Assembly (NCBI GenBank): GCA_000349905.1
Contig: KB722764.1
Coordinates: forward strand, 315,800 to 379,799
Reading direction: 5' to 3'
Source of the DNA: Volvariella volvacea V23
Lineage: Eukaryota; Basidiomycota; Agaricomycetes; Agaricales; Pluteaceae
DNA length: 64,000 nt
Part shown: in pieces, positions 1 to 12,513 of the stretch
Layout: every line of letters starts with the position of its first letter
Position numbering within the stretch: the stretch's first letter is position 1
Program-made: the position numbers and the translations under genes
The notes under the pieces: model-generated
What the model saw: only the letters and a program-made list of their open reading frames with translations
Database searches by the model: none
What the model was told of the DNA's origin: nothing

Positions 1-929
1 GCAACGCTCTTGAGTCGTGTCAATCCAGTGCAGACGGGGAGGAAAACGAGACTCGGCATTCTAGGATGAGAAAGTATTCTGCGGTTGTCGTTAAGAATGG
101 AGGGCTAAATGTCAGGATTTTACCTTTATAATCAGCAGCGGCTGTAGGGTCATCAAGATAGACGGGCGCTCGACATTTATTGAAATCATATGGTCGTCCG
201 ATTGGGAAGGATATTGACTAGATCCACCTCGACGAGCATCAAATCGTGGCTGAGGCTGGAGACCACTCGTCCTTTAGATCAACTAGAAATGAGACAATCA
301 CCAGTGTAACTAACCTGAGCTGATCTAGACATCAGCTCTTAATCTCATCTCTAGACATGACGGAGAGCGGGCATCTTGGTATTGAGACAGTGGTTGCGCC
401 CATCAGAGGAACGAGATGAGTCGGTAGACGCATTCACGCCACATCCATGAACGCCGGACGCGGTGATATGAGCTGTTCACGGAGTACTTCATTGGGAGAG
501 TTCGGAGTTGAAGAAGAGTCGAGTTTGGGTATTCTATCGGGGGACGACATTGAGTGCCAACTTATTACAGTTTTAAGGAAGTAACGCCCTGATGTGACCC
601 TTTGCTCCCTTCCCGTATCGTAGCCCTGAAGCCCGCGCAACCCACCTGGGCGCATGGTGATTCGAGCTCTTCTGGCGTGATATTACCCCTGGAATTGAAT
701 TCAACCAGCCATCTCTGTGTGGAAGCGGAGGGTCGGCCAGTATCGAGTTGGTGTTCCTCTGAACACCGTTAAAGCCGATGAAGTTGCCTGACGGGGTTTT
801 GAAATTCGCCAAGTGGCGTCACACAACACGCGACCAAGGCAGGCTTGGGCGAGGGGAAAGCGTAGTCCAACATAGTCCATGGGCGCTGTTTTCTCCTTCT
901 CAACACGCGCGTTTCATCCAGTTTCGACG
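1..929. other. no gene seen; upstream flank of first P450
   Basis: Only short overlapping reading frames are present, with no recognisable domain or splice pattern. The segment does not obviously match the spacers between the later P450 copies. Its last few hundred bases presumably hold the promoter of the first P450. Confidence 0.4.
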
Positions 930-2985
930 ATGATGGAAAACTTGAACGCGCTCTACGTCCTCGTCGGCTTGTTGGTCTCAGCTCATGGTCTCAGGGCGTG
1001 GATTGATGCGCGCAAGTCGCCAGTACGTCTAGTAGCTTCAGATTCTATCATTCTCTCGTCACTGACGAACATTTTTAGCTCAATGCCGTTCCAACCGTTG
1101 GATTCTCTGGTGGTCTCACTTCGTACATAACCGCATTCCAGAGCGTATTCAAACTCAAAGTGATGGTTCAGGATGCATTGACCAAGGTACGATACCCATT
1201 CCAATCCGTTCGAATGTCGGCTCTGATACACGCCATATTCAGTACAACGGCGCTACGTTTCGCGTTCCGACTTTCCAGGGATGGATGGTCGTCGTCACTA
1301 CCCCACAACTAATCGACGAGCTCCGGAAAGCACCTGATGACGCACTATCATTCGAGGAGGCTTTTGCAGAGGTATGTCCACTTCATATGAGATACGACCG
1401 CATCTCATATCTCTCCGTACCACCAGACCCTTCAAGTTGAATACACGCTAGGACCCGCCGTTCGAAAAAATCAATACCATACCTTTAGCATCCGGACACC
1501 CTTGACTCGAAACATAGGAGCGCGCTTCCCAGACCTCTGCGATGAGATCGCGGCATCTTTCTCTGATCTTATACCCCCGACGAGTGGTGAGTGAGACTCC
1601 GAGCCATCTCCACCACCAGCGCCCATCACGCAATGTCTCTTCTTCCCGTAGACTGGTCTCCCATCCCTGCATACGACACCATAATGCGCATCGTCAGCAG
1701 GTCAAGCAATAGGGTATTCGTTGGTCTTCCATTCTGTCAGTCAATGTCTATGCGTATGCCCCAATTCACTAAGTGCTCCCCGCTCGTTGGTTCAGGTAGA
1801 GACCCCGATTATTGCAAGTTGAACGAGGAGTTCACCGTTCAGGTCGTCACCGCCGGTACCACTCTCATGTGTTTCCCAGCATTCTTGCGGCCGTCAGTTT
1901 CCTTTCTCCTCTTTCCAACCTTCTCGCCTAGTGCTGATTCAACTTAGTCTTGCTGCACGGTTCTTGACAAACGTCGAAGGTGGGATCCAGCGCGGGCTTC
2001 GACACCTCGGTTCTATGATTAGAGAGAGACTCGAGCAGGAGGAAAAGTGCGGTAAGGACCGGGCCGATCGACCTGTACGCTGCGACTTTGCTGAATCGCG
2101 CTTTGAGACTAACGGCGCCGCAGAACGATCTGATCAGTTGGCTGTTGGACTACGCCCAGCCTCACCAGCGTGAGGAACGCGATCTTGTCGTGAGGGTCCT
2201 CACTGTCAATTTCGCTGCCATCCACACAACGACGATGGTCTGTGATCCCGTTCTCTCCGAGTAGGGATATCCGTGTTAACCACATCCTAAGGCTGTGACA
2301 CATGCCTTGTACGACCTCGCCTCTCATCCGGAATACGTCGAGCCCCTGCGAGAGGAGATACAAGACATCATCGACACGGAAGGGTGGACTAAAACGGCTA
2401 TGGGCAAACTGCGCAAACTGGACAGTTTCATCCGCGAATCGCAAAGAGTCTCCGCCGGCGGTGCAGGCGCGCTCGTTCTTCTCCCTTTTCTACTGACGGT
2501 TCTCAGACTCCCCCTACAGTGGTCATGTTCAGAAAGGCCTTGAAGGATTTTACGTTCTCTGATGGCACGACCGTCCCTGCCGGTCACTACACCGCAGCAT
2601 GCCAACTTGCTGCTCACTACGACCCCGACTATTACGAAGACCCGCAGAGCTTCCGTGGGTTCAGGTACTCCGATATGAGGCAAGAGGATGGCGAAAGTCT
2701 CAAGCACCAGGTTACGAACCTCAGTGTTGATTGGCTCAACTTTGGAGGTGGTCGTCACGCCTGGTAAGCCCTGGACTTCGAGTATAGTGCACTATAGTTT
2801 TGACTGATATCTTTTGTAGCCCCGGTCGCTTCATGGCGATCAACGAAATCAAAGCATTGCTATCCCATATTTTGCTTAATTACGATGTGAAGACTGTCGA
2901 TGGCGTTCGGCCGAAGGACTTCTGGTTTGGGCAGACTAATTTGCCTAATCCTAAAGCAAAGGTCCTTTTCCGTAAGAGGACATAG
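930..2985 (+). CDS. cytochrome P450, tandem copy 1
   Basis: Haem-thiolate monooxygenase of about 500 residues, likely ER-anchored by an N-terminal hydrophobic helix (VLVGLLVSAHGL). About eleven exons join in frame when aligned with the three downstream copies. Visible motifs are the I-helix AAIHTTTM, the K-helix ExxR (ESQR), and the haem-binding FGGGRHACPGR split by the last intron before Pro. An A-I-H-T-T I-helix with FGxGRHACPGR resembles fungal ent-kaurene-oxidase-like P450s such as the basidiomycete CYP512 type; that family call is from memory and tentative. Start is the ATG pair at 930/933, aligned with the other copies. The intron at 2467-2519 has a GC donor where the paralogs have GT. 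Substrate unknown. Confidence 0.9.
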
Positions 2986-3463
2986 TGTGAAGCTAGGTGG
3001 CTTAGCATTTGATGTGGTATGGGACTACGACTTCGTATCATCTTCTGTGTCAGATCTGTAACGTGTACGCCACTAGCTTGCACATGCTAGTTGCCAAGAG
3101 ATGTATTATGTGCTTCATTCTGGACTTCTGGTGTTGGCACCAAACCGCAATACTTGTGAGAAATATGCGACGAGGATAGAAAAACGTTTACGCAGGATGC
3201 AAGGCAATCATTGTCCCAGCTCGTACAACCCTTATGGGGATTAGAGAAGGAATTAAGTCGATGATTTGGAGTAGAGTTTAAGTCAGTGATTGGCATTCTA
3301 ATTATAAGCTAGCTCTTAGTATCACCGACAAGCCCGTCGCAATGATCGCCCGGTATCAGCGCGGATTCTCACCCGGAATAGGATTCCGCCAGTCTATATT
3401 TCTACTGTGTTCGCGCTATGGGCGTTGTCTCTTCTTTTCAGCCGCTCAGACAGCTATTGAATC
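2986..3463. other. spacer between P450 copies 1 and 2
   Basis: No coding signal seen. It holds the 3' end of copy 1 and the promoter of copy 2. It is shorter than the two later spacers. Confidence 0.4.
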
Positions 3464-5534
3464 ATGCTCGAGGATTTCGACACGTTGTATGCCCTGCTCG
3501 GCTTGTTTGCGCTGACCTATGGCCTCAAGGCTTACATTGACGCCCGTAGGTCACCGGTAAGACATGTTACTTCTCTGCTTTTCGTGTGGCTCATGGGACG
3601 CGCTAGCTCAATGACATCCCGGCACTCGGATTCTCGGGCGTCCTTACGTCGTATATCACCTCTATACAAAGCACATTCCGACTCAAGACAATGGTTCAAG
3701 AGGCGCTGCCCAAGGTACGTTTCCGCTCACTCCATCATGAGATCTGGATGCTCAAACGCGCTTGTCTAGTTCAACGGCTCGCCTTTTCGAGTGGCAATGA
3801 TCCAGAAATGGCTGGTAGTCGTCACAACCCCGCAGCTCATCGACGAACTCCGCAAAGCTCCCGATGATGCGCTGTCATTCGACGAGGCGGCTGCAGAGGT
3901 ATAACTTCTTTTCAAAAAATCGGCCTGCGGGTTGTCATATCCCTAACCCACCACAGACCCTCCAGGTCGACTACACGTTTGGGCCTGAGATCAGAAACAA
4001 CCAGTACCACGTCCGAAGCATCCGAACGCCTCTAACTCGAAACCTCGCAGCATGCTTTCCGGACCTCTTTGATGAAACAAAGCTGGCGTTCTCAGAGCTC
4101 ATCCCTTCTACGAGCGGTAAGTGACTCTTGAAAACCCTCAATAACGAATCGAAGCTCACTACCTTTCGTTCTGCGGTAGATTGGCTACCCGTCCCTGCGT
4201 ACGACACGATCATGCGTATTGTGAGCAGGTCGAGTAATAGAGTCTTCATTGGTCTTCCGTTCTGTGAGTTGACGTGTATCTATCTATCTCTTCCGATAGC
4301 TTAGTATTGGTCAAGGTCGGGACCCCGATTATTGCAAGCTGAATGAGGAGTTCACTGTGCAAGCTGTTACCGCTGGTACTATCCTCATGTGTTTCCCTTC
4401 CTTTCTGAGACCGTTAGTCCGTGTCATATCTTTGGTGATTTTGTGTTGATATTCCATCGCGATTAGCCTTGCAGCACGATTTCTCACCAACGTCGAACGT
4501 GGCATCAAACGTGGAATCAAGCATCTCGGGCCTATGATCCAGGAAAGGTTAGAGAATGAGGAGAAATATGGAAGAGAGTGGGCTGATCGACCTGTGAGTG
4601 CTGAATCTCAACTCTACCTAGCGTGCATCACGAATGGCCTTGACGACAATCTAGAATGATTTAATCAGCTGGCTGCTGGAATATGCTGAACCCCGTCATC
4701 GTGAAGTGCGAGATCTTGTTATTAGGGTGCTCACGGTTAACTTCACGGCCATCCACACGACGACAATGGTAAGGGGCTGCATAAGTGACGTGACTGCATT
4801 TTACTCATGAGCCCAAATGGATAGGCGTTTGCACACGCATTATACGACATCGCCTCTCGTCAAGAGTATGTTGAGCCCTTACGCGAAGAGGTAGAAAGGA
4901 TCGTTGAAGAAGAAGGATGGAGCAAATCATCCATTGGCAAGATGCGTAAGCTGGATAGCTTTGTCAGAGAGTCGCAGAGGGTATCCAACGGTGGTGCAGG
5001 TATGTCTGTTTCATCTTGTCTTCACCCTTGGTGTCAATACTCCTTCATTAGTCATTATGGTCAGAAAAGCGCTCAAAGACTTTACGTTCTCTGACGGAAC
5101 GACCGTCCCTGCCGGCCATTACGCCGCGGCATGTCAGTTCGCCATCCATCACGACCCAAAATATTACGAAGACCCGTATAGTTTCCGTGGTTTTAGGTAT
5201 TCTGAATTGAGGCAGGAAGAGGGAGAGGGCCTCAAACACCAAGCCGCGAATTTGAGCCTTGAGTGGCTGAATTTTGGGGGTGGACGACATGCATGGTAAG
5301 TTACAAGCCGAATTTGATTGGGGTCATGTAAGAGTCTAATGGGTAATTATGTTGTCTTTTTGTAGCCCTGGTAGGTTCTTGGCGATAAACGAAGTCAAAA
5401 CGATGTTGGCATATACGCTGCTTAACTATGATGTGAAGACCGTTGATGGTCTTAGGCCGAAGAGCTTCTGGTTCGGCCACACTAACATGCCTAATCCAAA
5501 GGCAAAAATCCTGTTTCGTAAGAGAACGAGGTAG
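3464..5534 (+). CDS. cytochrome P450, tandem copy 2
   Basis: Paralog of copy 1 with the same exon layout, about 499 residues after splicing by eye. Motifs in order: N-terminal anchor helix (residues about 6-24), TAIHTTTM I-helix (about 297-304), ESQR (about 353-356), and FGGGRHACPGR with the haem-ligand Cys near 444. The C-terminus NPKAKILFRKRT is shared by all copies. All introns in this copy use GT-AG. The start ATG aligns with the other copies (MLEDFDTLYALLG). No frameshift was found. Likely the same monooxygenase class as its neighbours, perhaps with a diverged substrate; being part of a natural-product cluster is possible, but no terpene synthase or other core enzyme is in the window. 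Confidence 0.92.
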
Positions 5535-6291
5535 GGTATCCCTGCAACAATACTGGATACTGGACATAATCCTGTTCCCATTATGCTTTGCAATCTTATT
5601 GACACTCCCTGGATGTTTCTTATGCTCTTCAAGCAATGGTATGCACGGAAAATCTGCAAGGCTACGCCGAGTTCAATTCAATTTCGACGTCTAATATTGA
5701 ATTGGATGAAATTAGTCATACTAATTCTCGTTGGGACTGGGTGGCTTCCCTACCCACCTAAATTATAAAACTCGCCAGAGATCTATATTTAATAGTGGTG
5801 CCAACAAGAAGCTAACCTATTGCGTGACGATCTAAATTATGCTTACTCTGTATGGAGCCGAGATCGCTGAACACGTTCGCTAGTCCCGGGTCTCCGCGAC
5901 CCGAAATTTAGTTCTGGCTTCCCCTGCAGTGCTACAGAAAACTCAGTTCGTCGCCTGCTGGTCTAACGTATCTTGCTGATTGGTCGTCAAGGTGTCAGGT
6001 GCTTCCGTATCTGACTGCATGCAGTTGAAGTGAGTGAAGATAAGGGGGGTGCTTAAATGTGCGCCCACTTAGGTGCACTGATCGGTTGTCACACAGTATA
6101 TATCAATCGAGCCTGGGGAGGTGACAAGCATCAAGCATAACCACCATCGAGATCTGTGGTGTTGTGTGGCATTCCAACAGGGCTGCTGCGCCCAGATGGG
6201 GGGTGGGCGGTCGATAAATTTTGTGCTTACGGGCCATAGACCTTGGCCTCCCCCCTCCACTGGAAGCTACAGCCCGTTTTGCTTTGAAGAA
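5535..6291. repeat. duplicated P450 spacer/promoter, copy a
   Basis: Non-coding spacer with clear stretches of similarity to 8363-9139. Shared blocks include one near 5865-6045 (GAACACGTTCGCTAG, then CTGCAGTGCTACAGAAAA) and one near 6070-6130 (GTGCACTGATCGGTTGTCA). A TATATAT stretch lies near 6096. The similarity shows that promoter and gene were duplicated as one unit of about 2.8 kb. Confidence 0.7.
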
Positions 6292-8362
6292 ATGCTGGAT
6301 AGTTTCAACACTCTGTCGATCCTCGTTGGCTTGTTTGTCTTTATTCATGGCCTTAGAGCATATATTGACGCGCGCAAATCGCCAGTACGTCGGGTTGCTT
6401 CTATGGACTTTTTCTGGCTCACGTAGCTCCATAGCTCAATACCATTCCAGCTCTCGGATACTCTGGGGTACTCACATCGTATATCACTGCCCTACAAAGC
6501 ATATTCAACCTTAAGACAATGGTTCAAGAAGCATTACCCAAGGCATGTTGCCCTTGTCGAGCATCAGCGCTTATGCGTTGATGTGCGCTGCGTTTAGTTC
6601 AATGGCTCCCCCTTTCGAGTTCCAATGATACAGAAATGGATGGTGGTCGTTTCAACCCCACAACTCATTGACGAGTTTCGTAAGGCTCCCGACGACGTTT
6701 TGTCATTTCACGAGGCAGCAGCGGAGGTATGTCCCGCTGTAGCCGAATGGACATGGGTTCCTCATTTATGATACATACGACAGAGCCTACAGATTGAGCA
6801 CACAATGGGACCTGAAGTTCGACGCAACCAATACCACGAGCTGAGCATAAGGACGCCGTTAACTCGGAACTTGGCAGCGCGCTTCCCAGATCTCTATGAT
6901 GAAATCAAGTTAGCATTTTCTGAGTTCATACCACTCACAGAGAGTGAGGACCATTTCATGTCTGTTTGCCACCCGATTGATTACTCATGACCCTTGTTCT
7001 AGGTTGGTCACCTATCCCTGCGTACGATACTGCCATGCATATCGTCAGTAGGTCGAGCAATAGAGTCTTTGTCGGTCTTCCTTTTTGTAAGGTCGCATCT
7101 CATATTCGACATGAATGAAAACCAAATCGCATTTTGCTGATCCAGGCCGAGACCCAGACTATTGCAAGTTAAATGAAGAATTCACCCTTCAGGTCGTAAT
7201 ATCTGGAACCATACTCATGTGGCTTCCCGAATTCTTACGACCGTTAGTCTGCTTTTATCCTTCATCGAGCACTATCCACTATCTCGAACGCTAACTGTAG
7301 TCGTTAGGCTTGCTGCTCGATTCCTCACTAAGGTTGAAAGTGGTATCCAACGTGGCATTCGGCATCTTGGACCTATGATCAAAGAAAGGCTAGAACAGGA
7401 GGAGAAGTATGGCAAGGAGTGGGCTGAGAGACCCGTATGTCATAACTCCGACAAACTGCTTTGGGACTAACGGCATTGTAGAATGATTTAGTGAGCTGGC
7501 TTCTGGACTATGCACAGCCACATCAACGGGAAGAGCGTGAGCTAGTTATTAGGATCCTAGTCGTTAACTTTGCCGCTATTCACACGACGACAATGGTGAG
7601 CAGTGATGTCACTCAGATTCAAGATGTCGCTCACGAAGCTCGAATGACAAGGCTTTCACGCATGCATTGTACGACATTGCCTCTCGTCCAGAATATGTCG
7701 AATCGCTGCGCGAAGAAATACAAAAGATTGTTGATGAAGAAGGATGGACCAAAGCCGCTATGGGCAAAATGCGCAAGTTAGACAGTTTTATTCGTGAATC
7801 GCAAAGGGTGTCAGGCAGTGGCGCAGGTACGCTCATTCCTTATTCCATTGCTGTTGGTAGTGCTTGACCTTTATATGCAGTGACCATGACTAGAAAGGCT
7901 TTAAAAGACTTCACATTCTCTGATGGCACAACTGTCCCTGCCGGTCACTTTGTCGCTGTCTGTTCAATTGCCATTCACAACAACCCCGATCATTACGAAG
8001 ATCCCTATAGTTTCCGTGGTTTCAGATACTCCGATATCAGACAACAGGAGGGCGAAAGTTTAAAGCACCAGGCTGTGACTCTAAGCCCTAATTGGCTAAA
8101 CTTTGGTGCTGGTCGTCATGCGTGGTAAGGTTATAGAACGAATCTAATGATTTTTAACATCTGAGTTGGATCATGTCGTTTTCTTTGTAGTCCCGGTAGA
8201 TTCATGGCGATTAGCGAGATCAAGGCGCTGTTGGCCCACACATTGCTTAACTATGATGTGAAGACTGTAGATGGTGCTAGGCCAAAGAATGTCAGCTTGG
8301 GTCCAACTGACATGCCCAACCCAAAGGCGAAGATTCTTTTCCGGAAAAGGGCATTAGTTTAG
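6292..8362 (+). CDS. cytochrome P450, tandem copy 3
   Basis: Third tandem P450 paralog, same exon pattern and length. Starts MLDSFNTLSILVG with an N-terminal anchor helix. I-helix AAIHTTTM, K-helix ESQR, haem motif FGAGRHACPGR (Ala replaces the middle Gly of copies 1 and 2). The C-terminus is slightly altered (NPKAKILFRKRALV). The second intron (6543-6597) has a GC donor (AAG|GCATGT) where copies 2 and 4 have GTACGT/GTATGT. No stop or frameshift seen, so probably functional. The segment around residue 55 reads GYSGVLTSYITA, matching the other copies. Confidence 0.9.
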
Positions 8363-9139
8363 GTATTTTCGGATGTACAGACTCTTCATGCCCCTTGTAT
8401 GCAAGGGGATTCACGAGCTACGTGGATGGTTTGCAAAGCCACTCCCAGTCCAATCCAAATAAGTGAGATCTAATAGTGAATCGGATAAAATTGGTCATGC
8501 TAGTTCTCGTCGGGACTAAATGGGTCCCTTGACGCAACTGCGACATTGAGCGCGATCAAACTCTTTTGGCATCTAATCTCTGTAATTCAGATGATAGTTG
8601 ACGGATGTAAGATATTAATCTACCAAAGGATGACCCACACTAAGCTTATCCCATATGAAGATTGAACGAGGCTAAATCAGTGAACACATTTTCTAGCCCG
8701 AATCTTTTCCGGCTCCCCCTGCAACGCTGCAGAAAATATAATTTTTCGCTAACTGGTCGTAATGTATCTCAATGATAGAAGACTTCAGATGCTTCTGTAT
8801 TAAGCTGCATGTACTTGAGTGAGGATGAGGAGCGATGCTCGAATGTTCTCAGGTGACTATCAGATGTTAACATGGTAATACACCTATTTAGGTGTACTGA
8901 TCGGTTATCATACTTCAGTTACCAATCTAGCTCGGGCAGACAACGAGCATCGGGTGTACATGGCAGGGTGCACGGTAATGAACACTTCCATCTCAAGATC
9001 TGTGACACTATATGGCATCGCGACAGTTCCGCTGCAGACAGGCGGCATATGGGAGGTTTATAAGTCCTGGTAACAGCTCATAAGCCCTGTTCACTTTCTC
9101 CCTTTCAGTGGAAGTCTAAGCTCACCTTATTTTGAAACA
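8363..9139. repeat. duplicated P450 spacer/promoter, copy b
   Basis: Non-coding spacer homologous to 5535-6291. It has matching blocks near 8490-8520 (start GGTCATGCTAGTTCTCGTCG), 8670-8835 (start AGTGAACACATTTTCTAG) and 8892-8950 (GGTGTACTGATCGGTTATCA). It has diverged by scattered substitutions and indels, so the duplication is not very recent. Confidence 0.7.
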
Positions 9140-11209
9140 ATGTCGAAAGGGTTCAACATTGCATACGTCCTGGTTGGCTTGTTATTTTCTCACTATCTTA
9201 GAGCATACATTAACGCGCGCAAGTCGCCGGTGCGTTGACTCCTTTGCTCCAATTTTCCTTGTTAGTTCATATGGCTCAGCAGCTCAATGCCATCCCAGCA
9301 CTCGGGTTCTCTGGTGCCCTTATGTCGTATTTCACCTCCATAAAGGGTACATTCAAGCTCAAATCCATGGTTCAAAAGGCGCTACCCAAGGTATGTTACC
9401 TTCCACTGTGGGCGTCAGCGCTTAGCACTATATCCTCACTTAGTTCAATGGTTCGCCTTTTCGGATACCGATGATGCAGAAATGGGTGGTGGTGGTCTCA
9501 ACCCCACAACTAATCGATGAGCTTCGTAGGGCCCCCGACGATGCTCTATCATTCCACGAGGCATCCGCAGAGGTACGTTGAGTTGAAGCGAAATAGACTT
9601 GAGGTCCTCACGTTTCCCATCCATCATCCACGTAATAGGCCCTTCAGATCGACTATACAATCGGACCTGAAGTTCGACGCAGCCAATACCACACTCTAAG
9701 CATACGAACCTCGCTCAATCGGAATCTTGCAGTCTGCTTCCCAGATCTCTATGATGAAATCAAGCTAGTGGCTTCTGAGCTCATACCCCCTACAGATGGT
9801 CGAAACCATTCATTGTATCCCTTTGTCACCCAATTCACCATTCATGTCCCATTACAGATTGGTTACCGATCCCTGCATACAATACGATCATGCGTATCAT
9901 CTGTAGGTCAAGCAATAGAATTTTCGTTGGCCCTCCCTTTTGTAAGTCAATGTCTAGTTTGTGACAGAGACGATAACCAGACCACCTTCTACTAATCCAG
10001 GTCGAGACCTAGATTATTGCAAGTTGAATGAGGAATTTACTCTTCAAGTTGTCATTGCCGGAACCATTCTTATGTGTTTTCCATCATTCTTACGACCGTT
10101 AGTCCGTCTATACTTTCATCAACAACAATATCATATTAAACATAACCCGTGCTCTTTAGTCTTGCCGCCCGGTTCTTCACCAACGTTGAAAGTTGTATCC
10201 AGCGCGGCATTAGACATCTTGGCCCAATGATCAGGGACCGAGTAGAACAGGAAGAGAACTACGGCAAGGAGCGGGCTGACAGGCCTGTATGTCACCTCTC
10301 TACCAAATAGTTCTTGAGATTTACACCATTGCAGAACGATTTGGTGAGTTGGCTTCTGGACTATGCCCAACCACATCAACGTGAAGAACGGGACCTCGTC
10401 GTCAGAATCCTCACAGCCAACCTGGCTGCTATTCACACAACAACTATGGTGAGTGGGGGTATTATACTGATTCAAGATGCGACTCACTAGATTCTGACGA
10501 TAAGGCTTTTACGCATATACTGTATGACATCGCATCTCGTCCGGAATATGTTGAGCCTCTGCAGGAAGAGATACAGGATGTCATTGACAAGGAAGGGTGG
10601 ACTAAGGCCGCTATGGATAAAATGCACAAACTAGATAGCTTTATCCGTGAATCTCAAAGAATATCAGGCACTGGCGCACGTACGCTCGTTCCTTCTTTCG
10701 TTATCGCTGCTCATACCTAATCTTTCTCATACAGTAGTCATGGTCAGAAAGGCCTTGAAAGACTTCACATTCTCTGACGGAACTACCGTCCCTGCTGGTC
10801 ACTTTGCGGCTGTGTGCGCGATTGCCGTTCATCACGACCCAAAGAATTACGAAGACCCGTATAGCTTCCGCGGTTTCAGATTCGCCGATTTACGGCAGCA
10901 GGAAGATGAAAGCCTAAAGCACCAGACTGCAAATCCGAGTCTCGATTGGCTCACCTTTGGTAGTGGTCGCCATGCATGGTAAGATTTCAGATAGCATTCG
11001 ATGATTTTACAAACCTGAGTTGAGCAATTGTTTTCCTTTGTAGTCCTGGTCGATTCATGGCTATCAATCAGATTAAAGCAATGTTCGCACATACTTTGCT
11101 TAACTATGACATGAAGACCATGGGTGGCATTAGACCAAAGGATATTGAGTTTGGTCAAACGAACATGCCTAACCCGAAGGCGAAGATTTTATTCCGGAAA
11201 AGGTCGTGA
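9140..11209 (+). CDS. cytochrome P450, tandem copy 4
   Basis: Fourth tandem P450 paralog. The start ATG (MSKGFNIAYVLVG) aligns with the others. I-helix AAIHTTTM, ESQR K-helix, haem motif FGSGRHACPGR. All exons join in frame; the intron after VPPTD-equivalent residues (donor GTCGAA near 9799) and the one after the GTGA segment (CAC|GTACGC) have weaker donor contexts. Several usually conserved family positions differ, for example CRDLDY for CRDPDY and IICRSSN for IVSRSSN. This may mean relaxed constraint or a new substrate. Ends TCG-TGA at 11207-11209. Confidence 0.9.
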
Positions 11210-11857
11210 TTTTAGGTACTTGTAGCTGGTGTCATATGGTGCCTGAAAGCGCACTTCTGAGTTTGGAAGATCAGGTGGACTGTCATTTATGGTCATCCAA
11301 TGGCGATCTAATGCCTATCCATAGTTAAAGAGCACGCAGTTCCTTGAGGGTGAATCATTTTCGAGCAGTAACAATACCTGAATAAGCACATACTATCCAA
11401 CTTCATATAGCCATATTTCAAGACGTGTAGGAAAGGTGTCTAGCGTTATTGCATGACCACGAGCGTACTGTGCAAATTCCAGCCATACCAGAACCTGTGC
11501 TTCAATACGCGATAGCGGAATTAAACAATCCCCGGGCCTTCAGGTTTGCACAAATTCCAAACGTCGATCGAGGTCGTTCCTCGCTCCTTTTTACTGCCAA
11601 ACGTCAAACCGCAACCGACCGTTTTCGTCTGTCCATTCAAATATCTCGTATCACTGCCCGGCGCGCGAGCTCGAACCTGTAAGAGCCCTTCATTCCTTCG
11701 ACTAAATGAGCACCTGGGTGTGGGGTTTTCGATCCCTATTCACGCTCTTTCCGTGCGTGCCTTGTACTTCTTGGTTCAAAAAACCTCGTCAGCGTGTCCG
11801 AGGCTATCTGTTCTTTTTTTACCCACTTTCAATGTTCTATTCTTACAACCTTCAACC
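11210..11857. other. spacer between P450 array and CFEM gene 1
   Basis: No gene recognised. The block near 11595 (GTCAAACCGCAA) recurs upstream of the next CFEM gene near 13760, suggesting duplicated promoter elements. Confidence 0.35.
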
Positions 11858-12513
11858 ATGGTTGCGAGCAAACAAATCCTCTTGACGTCATTCGTATTGC
11901 TCTTCTCCCTTACGACGAGCTTTGTGCGTGCTCAAGACGATGAGCTTCCTGCTTGCTGGAGCCCATGCAGAGAACAAGCTATTGAAGCCGGCGGTTGCAA
12001 CGGATTGTATGTTCCGTCTTCTATAACTTCCCCTGTAAATCTTGAGGGCTTCAATTGCTCCCCGTGTGGACTGTTTCCATGAACAGGGGAGACGCCGCCT
12101 GCTTCTCCAGTGATGCGTATTTGAGTGAATTATTGGCATGCATTCAAGAGAATTGTCCAGAGGAATATTCTGCTGTCGAGGAGTCAAATCAAACTGTCTG
12201 TGATATGTGTACCTTAGCACTTTGGGTGCTACTCACGCTGACATGGATTTTTTCCTTTTCAGGAGGCAATTCGAGCGGCTCAGGAGATGAAACTTCCTCA
12301 TCCGAGCCTAGTTCTGCATCTACCACTCCTCCAGCCTCCGGCTCCCAATCGTCAACATCTGATCGTCCTTCCACGACTGGCGGGTCGGAAGATCAGGTTG
12401 AATCGCCTGCCAGTGGCAATAATGCTGCCGTCCCAATTTTCACTAAGGGCGGCTTGATGGGTGCTGCCACTATGATATTTGGCGCAATCGTTGGTGGATT
12501 GGTTGTGCTTTAA
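11858..12513 (+). CDS. CFEM-type secreted, GPI-anchored protein 1
   Basis: Small surface protein: signal peptide (about residues 1-26, ending RAQ), a Cys-rich CFEM-like domain, a Ser/Thr-rich linker, and a C-terminal hydrophobic tail (GAIVGGLVVL) typical of GPI addition. CFEM proteins act at the fungal cell surface, in some species in haem uptake or host contact; no specific role is visible here. Exons 11858-12006 and 12087-12202 or so, then to 12513. The expected intron-2 donor is missing (see findings), so the model there is uncertain. Only seven of eight CFEM cysteines are seen: the usual CxC pair reads CFS. Confidence 0.75.
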
